Assembly: GCA_018806915.1 (NCBI GenBank)
Contig: JAGKQI010000084.1
Coordinates: 434,001 to 498,000 of the forward strand
Reading direction: 5' to 3'
DNA from: Phytophthora colocasiae
Lineage: Eukaryota > Oomycota > Peronosporomycetes > Peronosporales > Peronosporaceae
Length of the DNA stretch: 64,000 nt
The notes beneath the pieces were generated by a model. It made no database searches, had not been told where the DNA came from, and worked only from the letters and a program-made list of their open reading frames with translations. The position numbers and the translations under genes were made by a program. Shown in pieces: positions 31,011 through 42,229 of this stretch. The number at the start of each line of letters is the position of its first letter. Position 1 is the first letter of the stretch.

Positions 31011-32954
31011 TCAGCGGCCATACAAGTACGGGCGAAAGAGCTTAATGGCCCATACTACAGCAAAGCACTCAAGTTCAGTAATCCCGTACTCGCTCTCTGT
31101 TACACTGTTCACCTTGCTGGCAAACGCGATTGGTTGCCACCCAACGCCCTGATCCTGCATCAGACATGCCCCGAGGCCTGTCTTGCTCGCATCTGTCGCT
31201 AAACGGAATGGAAGCGGGAAGTCTGGATACACCAGTAGTGGCTTCGCCGTCAACAAGGCCTTCACGTCGTCAAACGCAGCCTTCTGCGCCTCTCCCCATT
31301 CCCATACAACGCCCTTCCGTAGTAATTTCGTGATTGGTGCCATGATCGTACCGAACCCGCTAACAAATCGTCGGTAGTAGCCGGCAAGGTGGGCGAATCG
31401 CTTGGCTTCCACAGCGTCGGTTGGTGTCGGAAACTCCCGTACTGCGGTAACAATACGATCCAAAGGTCGCACCCCTTCGCTACTGAGTTCGTGTCCCAAG
31501 TATTCCATCGTCTGGGTTGCGAACTTGCACTTCTTAAGCTTCAGTGTCAGACCTGCACGTTGAAGACGCTCTAACACCGCTGCCAACTCCACAATATACC
31601 GCTCGATTCCTCCTCGCGTAAACACCACGATATCAACAAGATATACAAGGCAGGTAGACCAAGTCAGACCTCTTAATACTCCGTTCATTAGCCTTTGGAA
31701 CGTCGATGGGGCGTTCGTTAACCCAAAGGGCATACGTACAAATCGATACAATCCTTTCTTGGTGGTGAAAGCGGTTTTATCGCGATCTTCAGGAGCTACC
31801 AGGATCTGCCAGTATCCTGCTCGTAGGTCCAGTGTCGTGAACAACAATGCGCCTCCCAGCGCCTCGAGAGTCTCGTCTATCCGCGGCAGTGGATAAACAT
31901 CCTTTTTAGTAATCTTGTTGAGTGCTCTGTAATCCACACAGAAGCGGACCTCGCCGTCCTTCTTGCGGACAAGCACGACAGGAAATCCCCAACCTCCGTT
32001 TCCTTCTTCTATCACCCCGGCGCGCAACATCTTCTCTACGTTGCTGTTGATAATTCCGTCGTCCGTCTGAGCCTGTCGTCTTCTTTTGAGCATAATTGGG
32101 GAAGCATCTCCAGTATCGATGTGATGGTGCACATCTAAGGAGGTAGCGGGAGGACATTCATTCGCGTTTTCCGTCAGTGAACGGTACGCGCGCAGCAGCT
32201 TGAATACCAACTGGCGTGTTTTCGGCTCCTGGCTACCTATATCCACGTCCGCTTCATCCGGTAAGGGCGTCTCAGTGTCTCCAAGTGTATCCAACCAGGT
32301 CTTCACTTGCGCAGTATCCAATTGGCCGTCTGTAGCGAGGATCTCCATATCGTCGTCTACAGGTATCCATGTACCTAACTCTTTTTTGTTCGGTATTTTC
32401 ATTGACTTGGCGTTAGTGTTAATGGCAGGAACCCACGCTTGTCCATTCCGTGCCGTAGTCACCGTCGCAGCTAACAACACAGATCCAATGTGCCTCGTAG
32501 ATATGAAAAGGCCTCGTTCTCCGTCTTCTGCTGACACTGAGACTGCTACCGGTGTCACCGTGTTACCCTCCAGCGCCGTCCTTCGTACCATGCGTACAGC
32601 CGCTATCTTTGCTCCATTCTCGCTGTCGTATGTCCTAAAGGGAATCACCACGGCTCGGTCTGCATCCGCATAGCGCACTTCCTGTCTATTGAAATCCATT
32701 GTGGCTCCTCGCGCTTGCATAAAGTCTACTCCCAGCAGAAATTCCTCCTCACAGCCCGATATGATGCACGCATCTACCGTCAGCTTTTCACCAAACACCG
32801 TCTCGAAATTAAATCGCCACACACCAACCACATCTAGCAGAAAACCTCCGATGCCCTCAACGTAGTCGATAGCAGCCTTGTTGGAGATCTTGTCGCCGTA
32901 AAGCATCCAGTCGGTACCCGCAACAGTGTATCGCGCTCCACTATCAAATTTCAC
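31011..32954 (-). pseudogene. E1 protease, reverse transcriptase and RNase H N-terminus (RT active site mutated)
   Basis: 647-codon frame. It opens with a retropepsin-type site 'FDSGARYTVAG' (Asp codon 32943-32945) and includes a GVDFM motif. RT follows: 'VRKKDGEVRFCVDYRALN', 'FTTLDLRAGYWQI', 'RMPFGLTNAPSTFQRLMNG'. The catalytic box is 'LVYLVDIVV' instead of the expected YLDD: codon 31635-31637 is GTT where GAT is expected, which removes an essential metal-binding Asp. RNase H starts at 'RLATDASKTGLGACLMQ' and is interrupted by TGA at 31011-31013, in place of an Arg codon of the family. As read, this copy could not reverse-transcribe itself. Confidence 0.85.
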
Positions 32955-33271
32955 TCGTCGTTGTACCCATTCACCCCCATGACAGAGGTTGGTAGTCCAT
33001 CATCAGCTCCCACGTATTCCACAATGTCCTCGGTCATCGTTCCCGACGCCGTTGGGGACACACGCTGCTGTTTCACCAAGCGTACTCGTGTGGTTTCCAT
33101 TTGTTTCAAGGACACTCCGTCTAATTGTCGTCGCTGGCACCGTGCTTGGAGCTCCTTTATTGCTTCCTGTGCATCATCGTGCCGTTTAGTCCGTAGTGCC
33201 GTAGCCACACGCTCTCGTTCGATTGAACTATCTTGAGCTTCACGTTGCTGCCGTACCAACCGTGCCTTCAC
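32951..33271 (-). pseudogene. E1 spacer frame between gag and protease
   Basis: 106 codons, charged and probably helical ('RVATALRTKRHDDAQEAI'). It ends in TGA that overlaps the protease frame by four bases. It is in the same phase as the frame at 33317-34018. I recognise no domain; it is probably a linker of the gag-pol polyprotein. Confidence 0.5.
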
Positions 33272-33316
33272 CTTCGCTCTTTTTGTTGCCTTCCGAGCGT
33301 GCTTACGCTCTTGACG

Positions 33317-34018
33317 TTAAACAGTGATGTTGACACCCATGCCATCGCTTTTGCCGGCGTGTATTACATCCGAGCTCCCATCTACTACGTTCTGGACGGC
33401 GCTGACCCCATCGCTTTTAGGTGGTCGTTGCTCCGACGCCGACTGATTACATTCGGCCGTAGCTTCTACTGTGGAGCAATCAGCTTTTGATGTTTCCTCA
33501 ACCGATACAGCCGCTGCTGCCGCCGACACAGCAGGATGTTGTAAAGCCTCCGCAAGATTCACCGTCACTTCAGTACAGTAGCAGGGCGTCGTCGCACATC
33601 TTCCATTATCGCTCATGCGGATGCCCTTCGCGCGCCGGATGGTTCGTCGTTCCCGTTCCTCATCTTCGCGTTTGGCGCGCGTGAAGCGCACAGCGGCCAT
33701 TGTGGGTCGCGTCGTCGCCACATAGAGTGTTGCTCTTCTAACGTCTTCCTCAACCGCATCCCTCAGTAACTTCGCAAATTGACCACTATTGGGCTTCAGC
33801 TCCTCCTGCTCGTCCATCGTCTCATTCATCTTCATTTCTTCGTTCCCATTCATCATCGCTCCGTCGTTCTCATTCGTCATCGTTCCTTCGTTCTCATTCG
33901 TCATCGTTCCTTCGTTCTCATTCGTCATCGTCTCATCGTCCTCGTTCCTCCTCATCGTCACGCTCGGTTCAGCAGTATCCACGAGTAAGTTCACATCGTA
34001 TTGCTCGCTCGTTTCCAC
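33317..34018 (-). pseudogene. E1 acidic spacer with 24-bp repeats
   Basis: 233 codons with 'TMTNENEG' repeated (DNA period 24 bp, about 33861-33945), followed by an Ala/Glu-rich part with 'CATTPCYCTEVTVNLAEAL'. The region lies between the zinc knuckles and protease. The function is unknown, possibly a disordered linker. It ends at a stop before the next spacer frame. Confidence 0.5.
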
Positions 34019-34062
34019 AGCTTGTTGGGGATACCGGGCAATCCCAGGACGCCCTACTCCCC

Positions 34063-34668
34063 CTACGGCGTCCTGCCCTCGTTTCCCGTCCTCTTATGCT
34101 TCTCCTTGCGCTGAGCCAGGTACTCATCGTTTTTCGCTTTGGCACTAGCGTCCGTACAGTCTCGTGCAAGATGTCCGTACTTGTTGCACGCATAACACTT
34201 CGGCCCAGTAGTGCAGTGCATGGCCCAATGACCTTCTTGTCCACAGATGTAACAGCGCGTGCCACCACCAACTGACTTAGAGGGTTCCCGCCGCTGCTTA
34301 TTTTCTTCTGCGAGTACCTGTCGTACTGCAGCCTTCAGCTTTCTCTGAGGTTTCGCTTCGCGTTCATCGTCGCTGGAGTCGGCCGCACGTTTAGGCTTGT
34401 TCTTCTTGCGAGGCTTCACGTCTTCCCTCATCGTCGCTGGTCTCTTCCAAACGCCGGTACTTACTGGATTTCCTTTGCCGCGCATCTCGATCTTCGTCGT
34501 CTGATGATTCCGCGTCGCGTCGAGTTCTTGATTTCCGCTCCTTCCGCTTGGTGTCGCCTTTTCTAGCCGTCTTGGTGCGTTTCTGTCCAGCGACTTCAGC
34601 CCAGTACCTTGAGTTCCACTTTCGTCCTGCCGGCAGCTCGTAGTTTCCAGCAATGATGTTCCAAGCAC
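34063..34668 (-). pseudogene. E1 gag nucleocapsid with two zinc knuckles
   Basis: Two CCHC knuckles (C-x2-C-x4-H-x4-C) lie at 34156-34254: 'CYICGQEGHWAMHC' and 'CYACNKYGHLARDC'. These bind the RNA genome in retroelement gag proteins. Basic, Ser/Asp-rich sequence precedes them. The frame differs from that of the capsid part (34391-35008), so gag is shifted at least once between about 34391 and 34668. Confidence 0.8.
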
Positions 34669-35381
34669 CCTTCGGGTTCGTGTAGAGGACTAGGCCATCT
34701 GGATCAACTGCCGCATAGTTCTTAATTCCGTCTGGGGCTCCCGATACTGGAACGTACACGCTTCCTACTCCTGGGAGAGTTACTGTACGTGCTGCAGTGG
34801 TGTCTGGAGATGTCGTTTCTGAACCAGCAGCTGTCGCTTGCATTTGCCCTACCGCTTGGCCGATGTTCACCAAGCTCTCCATCGGATCATCGATTTCGGT
34901 GGCTCTGATCACGGCTTCTTCCAGGTTATCGGGCTCTTGCTGCTTGACAAGTTGCCTAGTGGTCTTATCCATACCACGGTAGAACCGGGCCATCAGCACC
35001 CCTTTCACTCACACGACTACGCCCCGCTGCTTCCGTAGAGCTGCTGCGTAGTCTGCATACGATTCAGTATTACCGCGAGCGCGCGTGTTCACTCGATACT
35101 CCGCCAATGAAATGTCTTCGCTTGGGTCCATACCGCCGCAGCAACGCTTGTTTTAAGTGCGTCCATGTCCTTTCGGTATCCGTCAGCCTTCGATTGAAGT
35201 CCACCCACCAACTAGCTGCGTCGCCCATCAGCTTTGTTTCCAAGGATGAAGTAAAGTGCGTGGTCGCTCCATTCTCCTCGTCCAGACTCACGTGCACCTT
35301 GCAGCGCCAAATCGATCCTATCGGTCCACGTGGACACGGACGCGCCTGCCGTCGGTGAGAATGTCGGCAACTCCAGATCTT
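34391..35381 (-). pseudogene. E1 gag capsid region (broken)
   Basis: The 35070-35297 frame has 'ETKLMGDAASWWVDFNRRL' and 'HLKQALLRRYG', the W...F pattern of retrotransposon gag capsids. The 34391-35008 frame continues with 'MARFYRGMDKTTRQLV'. The two are in different phases, so a frameshift lies between 35008 and 35070. The function would be capsid assembly. Confidence 0.65.
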
Positions 35382-36572
35382 TCACATTTCCTCGGCGATG
35401 TGCTCTAACTGGCTCACGGCGACGCCTCGTCGCCTCTCCCGGCGTTCTTGGGACTTCTCCGTTCGCGTCGCTGCCTCCGTCCCCGTGGTTCGTGCCGTCC
35501 TCGCTGCACGCGCTGCCGTTGTGGTCCGGTCCCGCTCATCAGACCCGCTGCTGGAGCTATCTTCGGAACTGCTCGTTCTGGCACGTCGTCGATCGCGCCC
35601 GTAGTGTCCATAATCGTCTGACTCGTCGCTACTTGATGACGAAGGAGATCCTCCTCCACCAGGCTGTGCACGTCGTGGTCGCTCGACTCCGCTGTCGTGG
35701 TAGAGCAGCTGGTCGGCTTCGAGATCTTCTTCGTTCAGGACTTGGCTGCCGGTGTGGCTCGCCTCCACGATCCGGTTCGCCTTGATCCCGCCGAAGTTCT
35801 TGTCGGTGGCGCTCCTGCCCCTCATCACGCCCTTGATTCGCGTTGCCGTCCACGTCGCGGCCGTTACGTTGCGGCTGTAACTGCCGGATCTCGTCCTGTA
35901 GTGCTTCTAGGAACCCCATCATGACTTCCATGTTCCTCTGTTCTCGTGGCTGGACATTGTTGTCTTGCGGCGGTACCGTCTCTGCTGGAGGCTCATTCTC
36001 CTGCTCCGGATCAGCTACTGGTGGTCCTTTCTCGGCACGACCTTCTCTCTCATTATTGTGGCCGCTTTCTTCAGTGTCGTGCCGTACTCCTTCCTGGGCT
36101 GCATCTCCCTCTAGGCGCACCACACGAGTGGACGGATTATCCTCAAATGCCGTAGTATCGTTTCCTAAGACAGCATCGATGAGCGCTTGTCCACTTTCGA
36201 AACCTGGCTCCGCTGCGCCTCCCGCTTGTACTAGACGGAAAAAACGTTCCGCAGCCGCGCGCTGCTTCTGCACACGACTCCGTGTCCAGACTGCCGACTC
36301 GTTGGAGACGCCTGAAGGCGCTGCTCGCTTCTCCTCATGATCGTCCGGGCTAATCGTTGCTGCTTCGCTGCGACTTGACTCTGCGTCACTCTCCTTGTCC
36401 TCAGTGTTCTGTTCCGCGTTTGCTTTCCTTCGTTTGGCGCTGCTCGGTCTTGACGGCGCTTTCTTCTTCGTGAGTCTCTCCCGCGTCGTTTTTTGGAGTT
36501 TCCCCATCGATTCCGATACTGGCTTCCGCAGACGTTTCCCGTGTTGTGAGACAGGCCCCTGTATGACCACCA
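35382..36572 (-). pseudogene. E1 gag N-terminal region, frame open from the LTR through the PBS
   Basis: The 35629-36666 frame (345 codons) is Lys/Glu/Ser-rich ('KLQKTTRERLTKKKAPSRP') and ends in an Arg-rich stretch. A second phase (35382-35828) carries a Ser/Asp-rich continuation to 'QLEHIAEEM'. The likely start is the ATG at about 36571 that overlaps the LTR end and PBS, since upstream codons lie in the LTR itself. No known domain is seen; this resembles the long low-complexity gag leader of oomycete gypsy elements. Confidence 0.55.
36555..36572 (-). other. E1 primer binding site
   Basis: In element orientation TGGTGGTCATACAGGGG starts immediately after the 5' LTR, as expected for pairing with a tRNA 3'-CCA end. 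The tRNA is not identified. Confidence 0.65.
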
Positions 36573-37207
36573 TGTAACAGGTTGGGCTCTTCTCGCTGCC
36601 TGCCAGCGGGTCGTTAGCCGTGTACTGTGCCGGGTGGTCTTCCAGAGATCGGGTGCTGATGAGCACTCTTTACTTCAACTCACTTCAGGCTCGGTTCACC
36701 GCGCCGGCCCGTTCGTGTCTGTTGTGCCACGAACTGCCTATTTGTATTAAGAAAACGTATAGAAAGCCTACTCTTCCTTACTTGTGCTCTGGTCCTCGTG
36801 CTTCCGCAGCGTCACCTGCTGCTCCCCAGGTCCCACAGAAATCGCTTCTGGACCAAACCAACCGAACCCACGTGTTCGCTGCTGGCTGTCCACGAAGTCT
36901 GCCGCCTGCGGACCCAACTGGTTCTTCTCCGTCCGTACTTGGTCACTCGGCTGCGTTGCGTGTGGGCCACTTGTGCTCCACGCGGTTTCTTTCAAAGTGA
37001 ATCGGGATCTTCGCGGATAAAAGCCACGTGCTGCTGCCCAGGACCGCCAGTTTCATTGGATATCCGCCGAGCTCGTTCGCTGGCGTCCTTCTCATTGGTC
37101 ATCATGGAAGTCCGTGGGAGGTCAAAGTCACAGACCGCTCCGCACATCACTCGTCTATCAAATGAGCAGCTCAGACCTTGTGTTGATCCAGAAGTCCACT
37201 TGTTACA
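36573..37207 (-). repeat. E1 5' LTR (right side)
   Basis: 635 bp, same termini as the left LTR. It is flanked on the right by the target duplication CTTA at 37208-37211. Confidence 0.95.
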
Positions 37208-37241
37208 CTTATAACCTTTAAGCAGTCTTACAACATTACAA

Positions 37242-37545
37242 AATAACGACGAAAAAAAACGACGGACTTAAAAAGACGTCGTAGTCTTAGCAATGTTCAT
37301 CTGACCACCTGGTGAAAAACTCACTAAATACAAAAAAGTGGAGCATATCACTTTTTCGGTTGGTTGAAAATTATTTATAATAGTTGTAAACTTTGCTTTG
37401 CAGAATCTTGTTGGATAAAACAGAATTTTGTAATGAACAAGAATTGGACTTTGGGACATAGATTTCAATCTTGAGCCAATAGAATACACGTCGTTTTTTC
37501 TGTCGTGTAAGCTGCCCGTTCCCGGCGGATTTTTCCGTCGTTATT
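37242..37545. mobile_element. MITE-like element, unit 3
   Basis: Same terminal repeats as unit 1. It lies 34 bp right of E1, so E1 inserted just outside it. Confidence 0.5.
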
Positions 37546-37546
37546 A

Positions 37547-37609
37547 GATTTCTCAAAAGTTGCTTGAACGTGAACAGTTGTTCACGTTAAAGCAACTTTT
37601 GAGAAAATC
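37547..37609. repeat. Hairpin with 30-bp arms, unit 3
   Basis: One extra A in the right arm near 37605; otherwise as in unit 1. Confidence 0.88.
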
Positions 37610-37779
37610 GCGTCCATTGGTGGGACATTGCATCGGTTGGGCGAAGAATGGGGAGGAACACGTAAGTTCAAACTTATGCTGTAGCTACAGACCAACTACA
37701 TTGAATTTGGAAATTGTTATTCTGGACCTGAAAAGGTGTAGTGTTTAAGATAAACGTGTAGCCACTGTTCTTCTTTAAC

Positions 37780-37962
37780 GCGGCTTCTGACTCTCCTTCG
37801 ATAATTGCGTCAAATTTGCTCTGGTCTCCTATTTACGATGCCAAACAAATCCAGGTCCGTCGTGGTGACCTCAAAATTGAAACGCCGTTCGCGGAGCTCA
37901 ATAAGATGAAATTTTGCTCCAGGCATGGTGAGTATATTTTTGCTCGTTTTGGGCCTCGATGA
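37780..37962 (+). pseudogene. Short coding-like fragment, unit 3
   Basis: Counterpart of 8321-8503 with the frame open. The following frame (37925-38107) stays open longer here than in other units because of two extra C's near 38034 and 38055. Confidence 0.3.
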
Positions 37963-38257
37963 TTCTGGTGTGGTGAATCTGAGCCCCGCTTCTAGTTATC
38001 GCGCATTTCGCCTGGTCACATCTCTTTCTGATCCGGCTCAGCCAGTTGCCAGCTCCAGCGCTTCTTCGGGTGACGGATCTTCACCCTACCGTAGGCTATT
38101 AGGGTGATACGTAGCATTGACTACCTCACAATCAGTAGGAGCGGCAGTGGCTAGTTCTACCGCTGATAACTCAACTCTTGGTGATGTTAGGGCTGTTCCT
38201 CACTCGCATGACCTTCTGTTAGTAACGGTATCTGCTACTACTAGCGTGTCTGAGGCC

Positions 38258-38614
38258 TCATGCGCTCGACTGCTCCACATCCGCGCAGCTTGCATCCTCA
38301 ATGGGAGTGGTCACATTCTCCGCCTCCAGTTACGTTGAAGGATTATCATCACGCATGTCTTGTATCTCACGCCGTGTGGCCTCGTATGCCGTGCAAATAA
38401 CCGTTTCCGAGATCTCAGCGAAGGCGCTGGCCCTCGGCGGAGCGCTGAAGGTACCTTAGACTAATCGAAAGGTCCACAGCTTCCTCCACTTTGTCTCAGA
38501 GATACTACCATCACAATCGATAATTCGCCGCATCATCGTGTCTCAAGACAGCAGCTCCCCAGTGTTCATGCGAATGGGGACAGCAGTGGGACAGCTTAAT
38601 GTCATCTGGTGATA
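38258..38614 (-). pseudogene. Decayed minus-strand fragment with three stops, unit 3
   Basis: Same phase and stops as 8799-9155. Confidence 0.35.
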
Positions 38615-38879
38615 CCAGTAACCCCTTCGTCCCGAAAAAAAAACAAATTTCTTCGAACTACCGTACGCACCCCAGGCTTCAGCCTGGTATCAAATTCCCG
38701 TTACTAACTTAGTAGACCACGCGGGCTTCGTGTGATCGTACGACCTTCGACCGACATTGGCATTCGAGCAACCTGAATCGGAAAAGAACGGGACAGGAGA
38801 GAATGATCGACAAAGAGAAGCGGCGGCGGCGATAGCGACGACCCGAAGGCGATGTAGCGGCCGTACGGATCCGGTTATC

Positions 38880-39630
38880 GGCAAGAAGGGCGATGGCGAC
38901 GGCAACGGCGACGACCTGAAGTCCAAGGAGGGCGACAAGGTGGAGACCCCGTACAATGGCTAGGGCAAATTCTACCCGGGCGTGACCTGGTGCTGCCGCC
39001 TGAACGGCACTTACAACGTCGCCTGCGATGATTTCCTCTTCGGATTAGCCACAGCTTCGTACCAAGTCGAAGGTGCAGTGAAAGAGGGAGGACGAACACC
39101 CAGTATCTGGGACCAATTCTGTCGTGAACGTCCTGGAGTGAAATGCGCTAATGTGGCAGACGATTTCTACCACCGATACAAGGATGATATCCAATTGATG
39201 ACGGGACTCCAGACCTTTCGCTTCTCCATTTCTTGGTCACGTGCCCCGAATTGGGACCCAGCACTACATGGGATGCGTCCGAACCCCGAGGGTATCGCGT
39301 TCTACCACTCACTCATTGGCGATTTGAACTCGAACGGGATTGAACCGATTCTGACGTTGTAACATTGTGGATCTACACACTGAGCTTTCACCCCAAGGAT
39401 GGCTTAATCCGGATATTATCCAGCACTATGCGGAGTTCGCAACGCTGATGTTTCACGAGTACGGGAGCAAGGTGAATCTCTGGACGACGTTCAATGAACC
39501 TTTGTCATTTACCTCTGGCTTCGACGATGGCGAGAAGGGCGACGGCGGCGACGAGGACGACCTGAGGGCGAAGAAGTCCAAGGAGGCAATAAGGTGGAGA
39601 CCCAGTACAATCTTTATTTCTTCCACAAAA
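38880..39630 (+). pseudogene. Tudor-like / GH1 / Tudor-like chimeric pseudogene, unit 3
   Basis: The cleanest copy with unit 4: the frame is open from 38982 to TAA at 39359-39361 (126 codons), spanning the left Tudor-like end, the DD pair (39027-39032) and the GH1 N-terminal part. The left Tudor-like repeat and GH1 are in one frame apart from the shared TAG. TFNEP lies at 39487-39501 in another phase, which continues in frame into 'DDGEKGDGGDEDDLR' from 39523. Confidence 0.65.
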
Positions 39631-40024
39631 AACACGCATCAACGCTTCGAACTACGGCCCCAGGCTTCAGCCTGGTACCCAATAGTGGGTGTTGTAAGAG
39701 CTATCCGAATCAGGTGATACCCGCTGTTCATCAGTTCCAACAAAACGTTTTTCACTCTACAGAATCCTAATAATTGGTCTCCTGTTCCATAATCGGCCAG
39801 TCAAGATATGTGCGCTGGCTGAATCCACAGCATTCACAAGGCTATTGACGAGTTGATTAAACGACGGATAATAATCTCTTGTTTACAGAAACACAAAATA
39901 CCAACCACGGGTTTAATTCCATCCATCTAGGACATAGGATTTACGTTTTGTGACTGAAGTCCGTTTTGATGCCTTTGAGTCCGGACATTCTCCACTGGAC
40001 TTCATTCCCAAATTTACGGTGTCC

Positions 40025-41981
40025 ATGGCGACGGATTGGACTTTCCTGAAACCTTGGCTTAATGCCTTACAGCCTAGTTTGATGGATTTCCAAAGCCGAC
40101 GACAATACGTACGATTTAGTTGGCCTCGTGTGCCATGCTCACAACACAACCGTGTCATCAATTTTAGGTTGGTCGATGGAGATACACAAAATGTGAATCG
40201 ATTGAAAATGGTTCGAGAAGCAATCGTGCTATTCACAGTCCTTGCGCTAGTGAATAATAAGGCATTCTTGGACCAATTTCCGCCGAGTTTACCGCCACAC
40301 CATGCGCGTAAATGCTATCCATTTTGGGTGGCGCATGTTTACGGATCTGCTACCGTTCAACAGCTCGTTTGGGGCCAATTTTGTGCAGATTCAGATCCCT
40401 CACCGCAGTTTCAACAGGCGATGCAGAAGGTGAAGGCAATGGGACTGGAAAATATGAGCGAAGACAAGACGTATCTGTCCAGTTGCGCCAGTATGTGTTG
40501 GGAGAGCAGCCTCGACGGCGTTAACGTATACGCGAATCTGAAGGTCAACACAAGTGATATATTTGATACTGGTCTGCAAAGATTGTTTATTGCGGCGGTT
40601 CCTTTAGTTGTGCTGCTAGACTGCACTACTCTGCGTGATGAAGGGCAGAGCCAAAGTGTCGTTGCTACGGAACAAGCGCCAGTGGATATCGAAATTGACT
40701 TTCAAATTTGTGATTTAACTATGAGTTATTCTCGAAATTTGGCGGCAAGTTTGCCATGGAAAAAGGTAAACCCTCTCGAAATCTCCGTTACATTCGACAT
40801 CACGAGTAACGATGGACTGTTGCAAGACACGATAAACACTGGGATTATACTGAACCATTTCCTCACGTGTCTCTGTCTGAATGGTTGCACTATTAAAATG
40901 TATTGTAGGAAAGGTTTCGAAAGCTTTTTTCCTGCGATTGGTTCCGCTGTTGCAGCGTATTCTGACGTTTCGCCACTCAAGTTCAACATTACGCTTACGG
41001 CTTCTGAGTTGTGACCATGGCTTTTGTACACTATCAGCTGCTGTTCTACTGCTACACTTTGGGATGTGACTTCGACACCAGCCAATCTATTGAGTATTGC
41101 AGATGTTGTCCGATGCAATTATCCTCTTACGAGGCAGGAGGAGCTTCAGCCAAGAACTTACAATACTTGTGAATTCGGATTTGTGGATATTGCCAAAGGC
41201 ATAACTGTATGGCCAATCGATACTGTAGGTGGCGAAATCTCAGCATTTCAGATGCCGAGTTGTACCCGCTGTCGAGCCTGGTTCAAGGGGGGAGATCAGG
41301 TGGAAGTTGTCGTTCCAAGGCTTTGGCTGTTGTCGAACTAGAGTTGGAAATGGCGTTTCCGAGGTTTCTCGAGATTTGGTGGAGCAGAACGTACCAACTT
41401 TGAGCAAACTTTCCTTGAGCTTTGCGTTAACTAATTCCGTTTCTTCGGCGGTTAAGTTGCTAGAGTTGGTTGGTCGAAATCTTCGCTCATTAACAATGGA
41501 TGCACCGATGTGCAGCAACAGTACGACTCTTGATCTGAGTGTCTTGTCTGGAATATGCCCGAACCTCTAATATCTGAAAACCTGTAATTTCGCTGTAGTT
41601 GTCACGACTCACAATGAATCGCTGGGTCGGTGGCCAATCGCGGAGTTGACAGTCGGAAATAATCCGAAATTGTCGGATTTCACCTTGTGTCTACGGAATC
41701 GCAGCCTCCGGATAGCTCGAGAGCTAACTCGGCTCGACTTCTATGGTGTGTATTTTGAAGAGAGGGAAATCCAAGACTTTACTTCGCATGATGGAGATTT
41801 TCTCTGTGTTACGAAGGAGAAATTTCCGATTCAGTCAAAAGCTGCCTTGATCAGTGTCATTAACTCCGTCTACTACTCGAAGGCGATTCATCGACTACCT
41901 GCCGATGTTTTATGTCTGATTTTTGTTTCCGCTTCGACCCCTGCCCGACGATCAGTGCAAGTGCGAAAATTATTTTGTTAG
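40025..41981 (+). pseudogene. LRR-like oomycete-type protein, copy 4 (two stops, one frameshift)
   Basis: The ATG at 40025 opens a frame that ends at 41014, where TGG (Trp) of the other copies is TGA ('ELWPW' becomes 'EL' then stop). Near 41317 an extra A shifts the frame. At 41569-41571 a CAA of the other copies is TAA. The last part (41646-41981) is intact. The copy has the same five-to-four A state as unit 3 and shares its 'WVAHVYGS' version. It keeps the seven residues lost from unit 3. Confidence 0.75.
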
Positions 41982-42229
41982 ATGTTATCGTAAATAAACT
42001 GCCGGGATTAAAAAAAAACTGTCTGGTATTTGAAGAGAATTTTGATTAACTGGAGTTTTGCCAGTTGACATTAGAATAACTCGTTCTCCTTCTCTTCTAC
42101 TGCAGACGAAATAGAGCTGCTGGTTTTTGACCAAGTCTACTTGAAGCAGCGTTCGAAATCACAGTATCAATATGAGGGGCCAGTGAAGAAAGGTATCAGA
42201 GAAGATAATGAAAGAGAAATATAGTTCCC

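Larger units (their letters stand above)
27688..37207 (-). mobile_element. LTR retrotransposon E1, Ty3/gypsy type, 9,520 bp
   Basis: Complete element on the minus strand. It has 635-bp LTRs at both ends, a PBS next to the right LTR, and the order gag, protease, RT, RNase H, integrase, which defines the gypsy superfamily. The flanks show CTTA on both sides (27684-27687 and 37208-37211); the empty site in unit 1 has one CTTA (7752-7755). The LTRs read the same throughout, so insertion is recent and younger than the array. The coding part is defective: gag is split among frames, RT has YLVD, RNase H has a TGA, and integrase lies in another frame. Confidence 0.95.
21529..40220 (+). repeat. Tandem unit 3, interrupted by retrotransposon E1
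   Basis: 18,692 bp between anchors. Removing E1 and its target duplication (9,524 bp) leaves 9,168 bp. The shortfall from the standard unit is explained by deletions of about 1,641 bp (junction at 24416/24417) and 452 bp (junction at about 24754), partly balanced by a 530-bp inverted-repeat segment. Confidence 0.93.
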
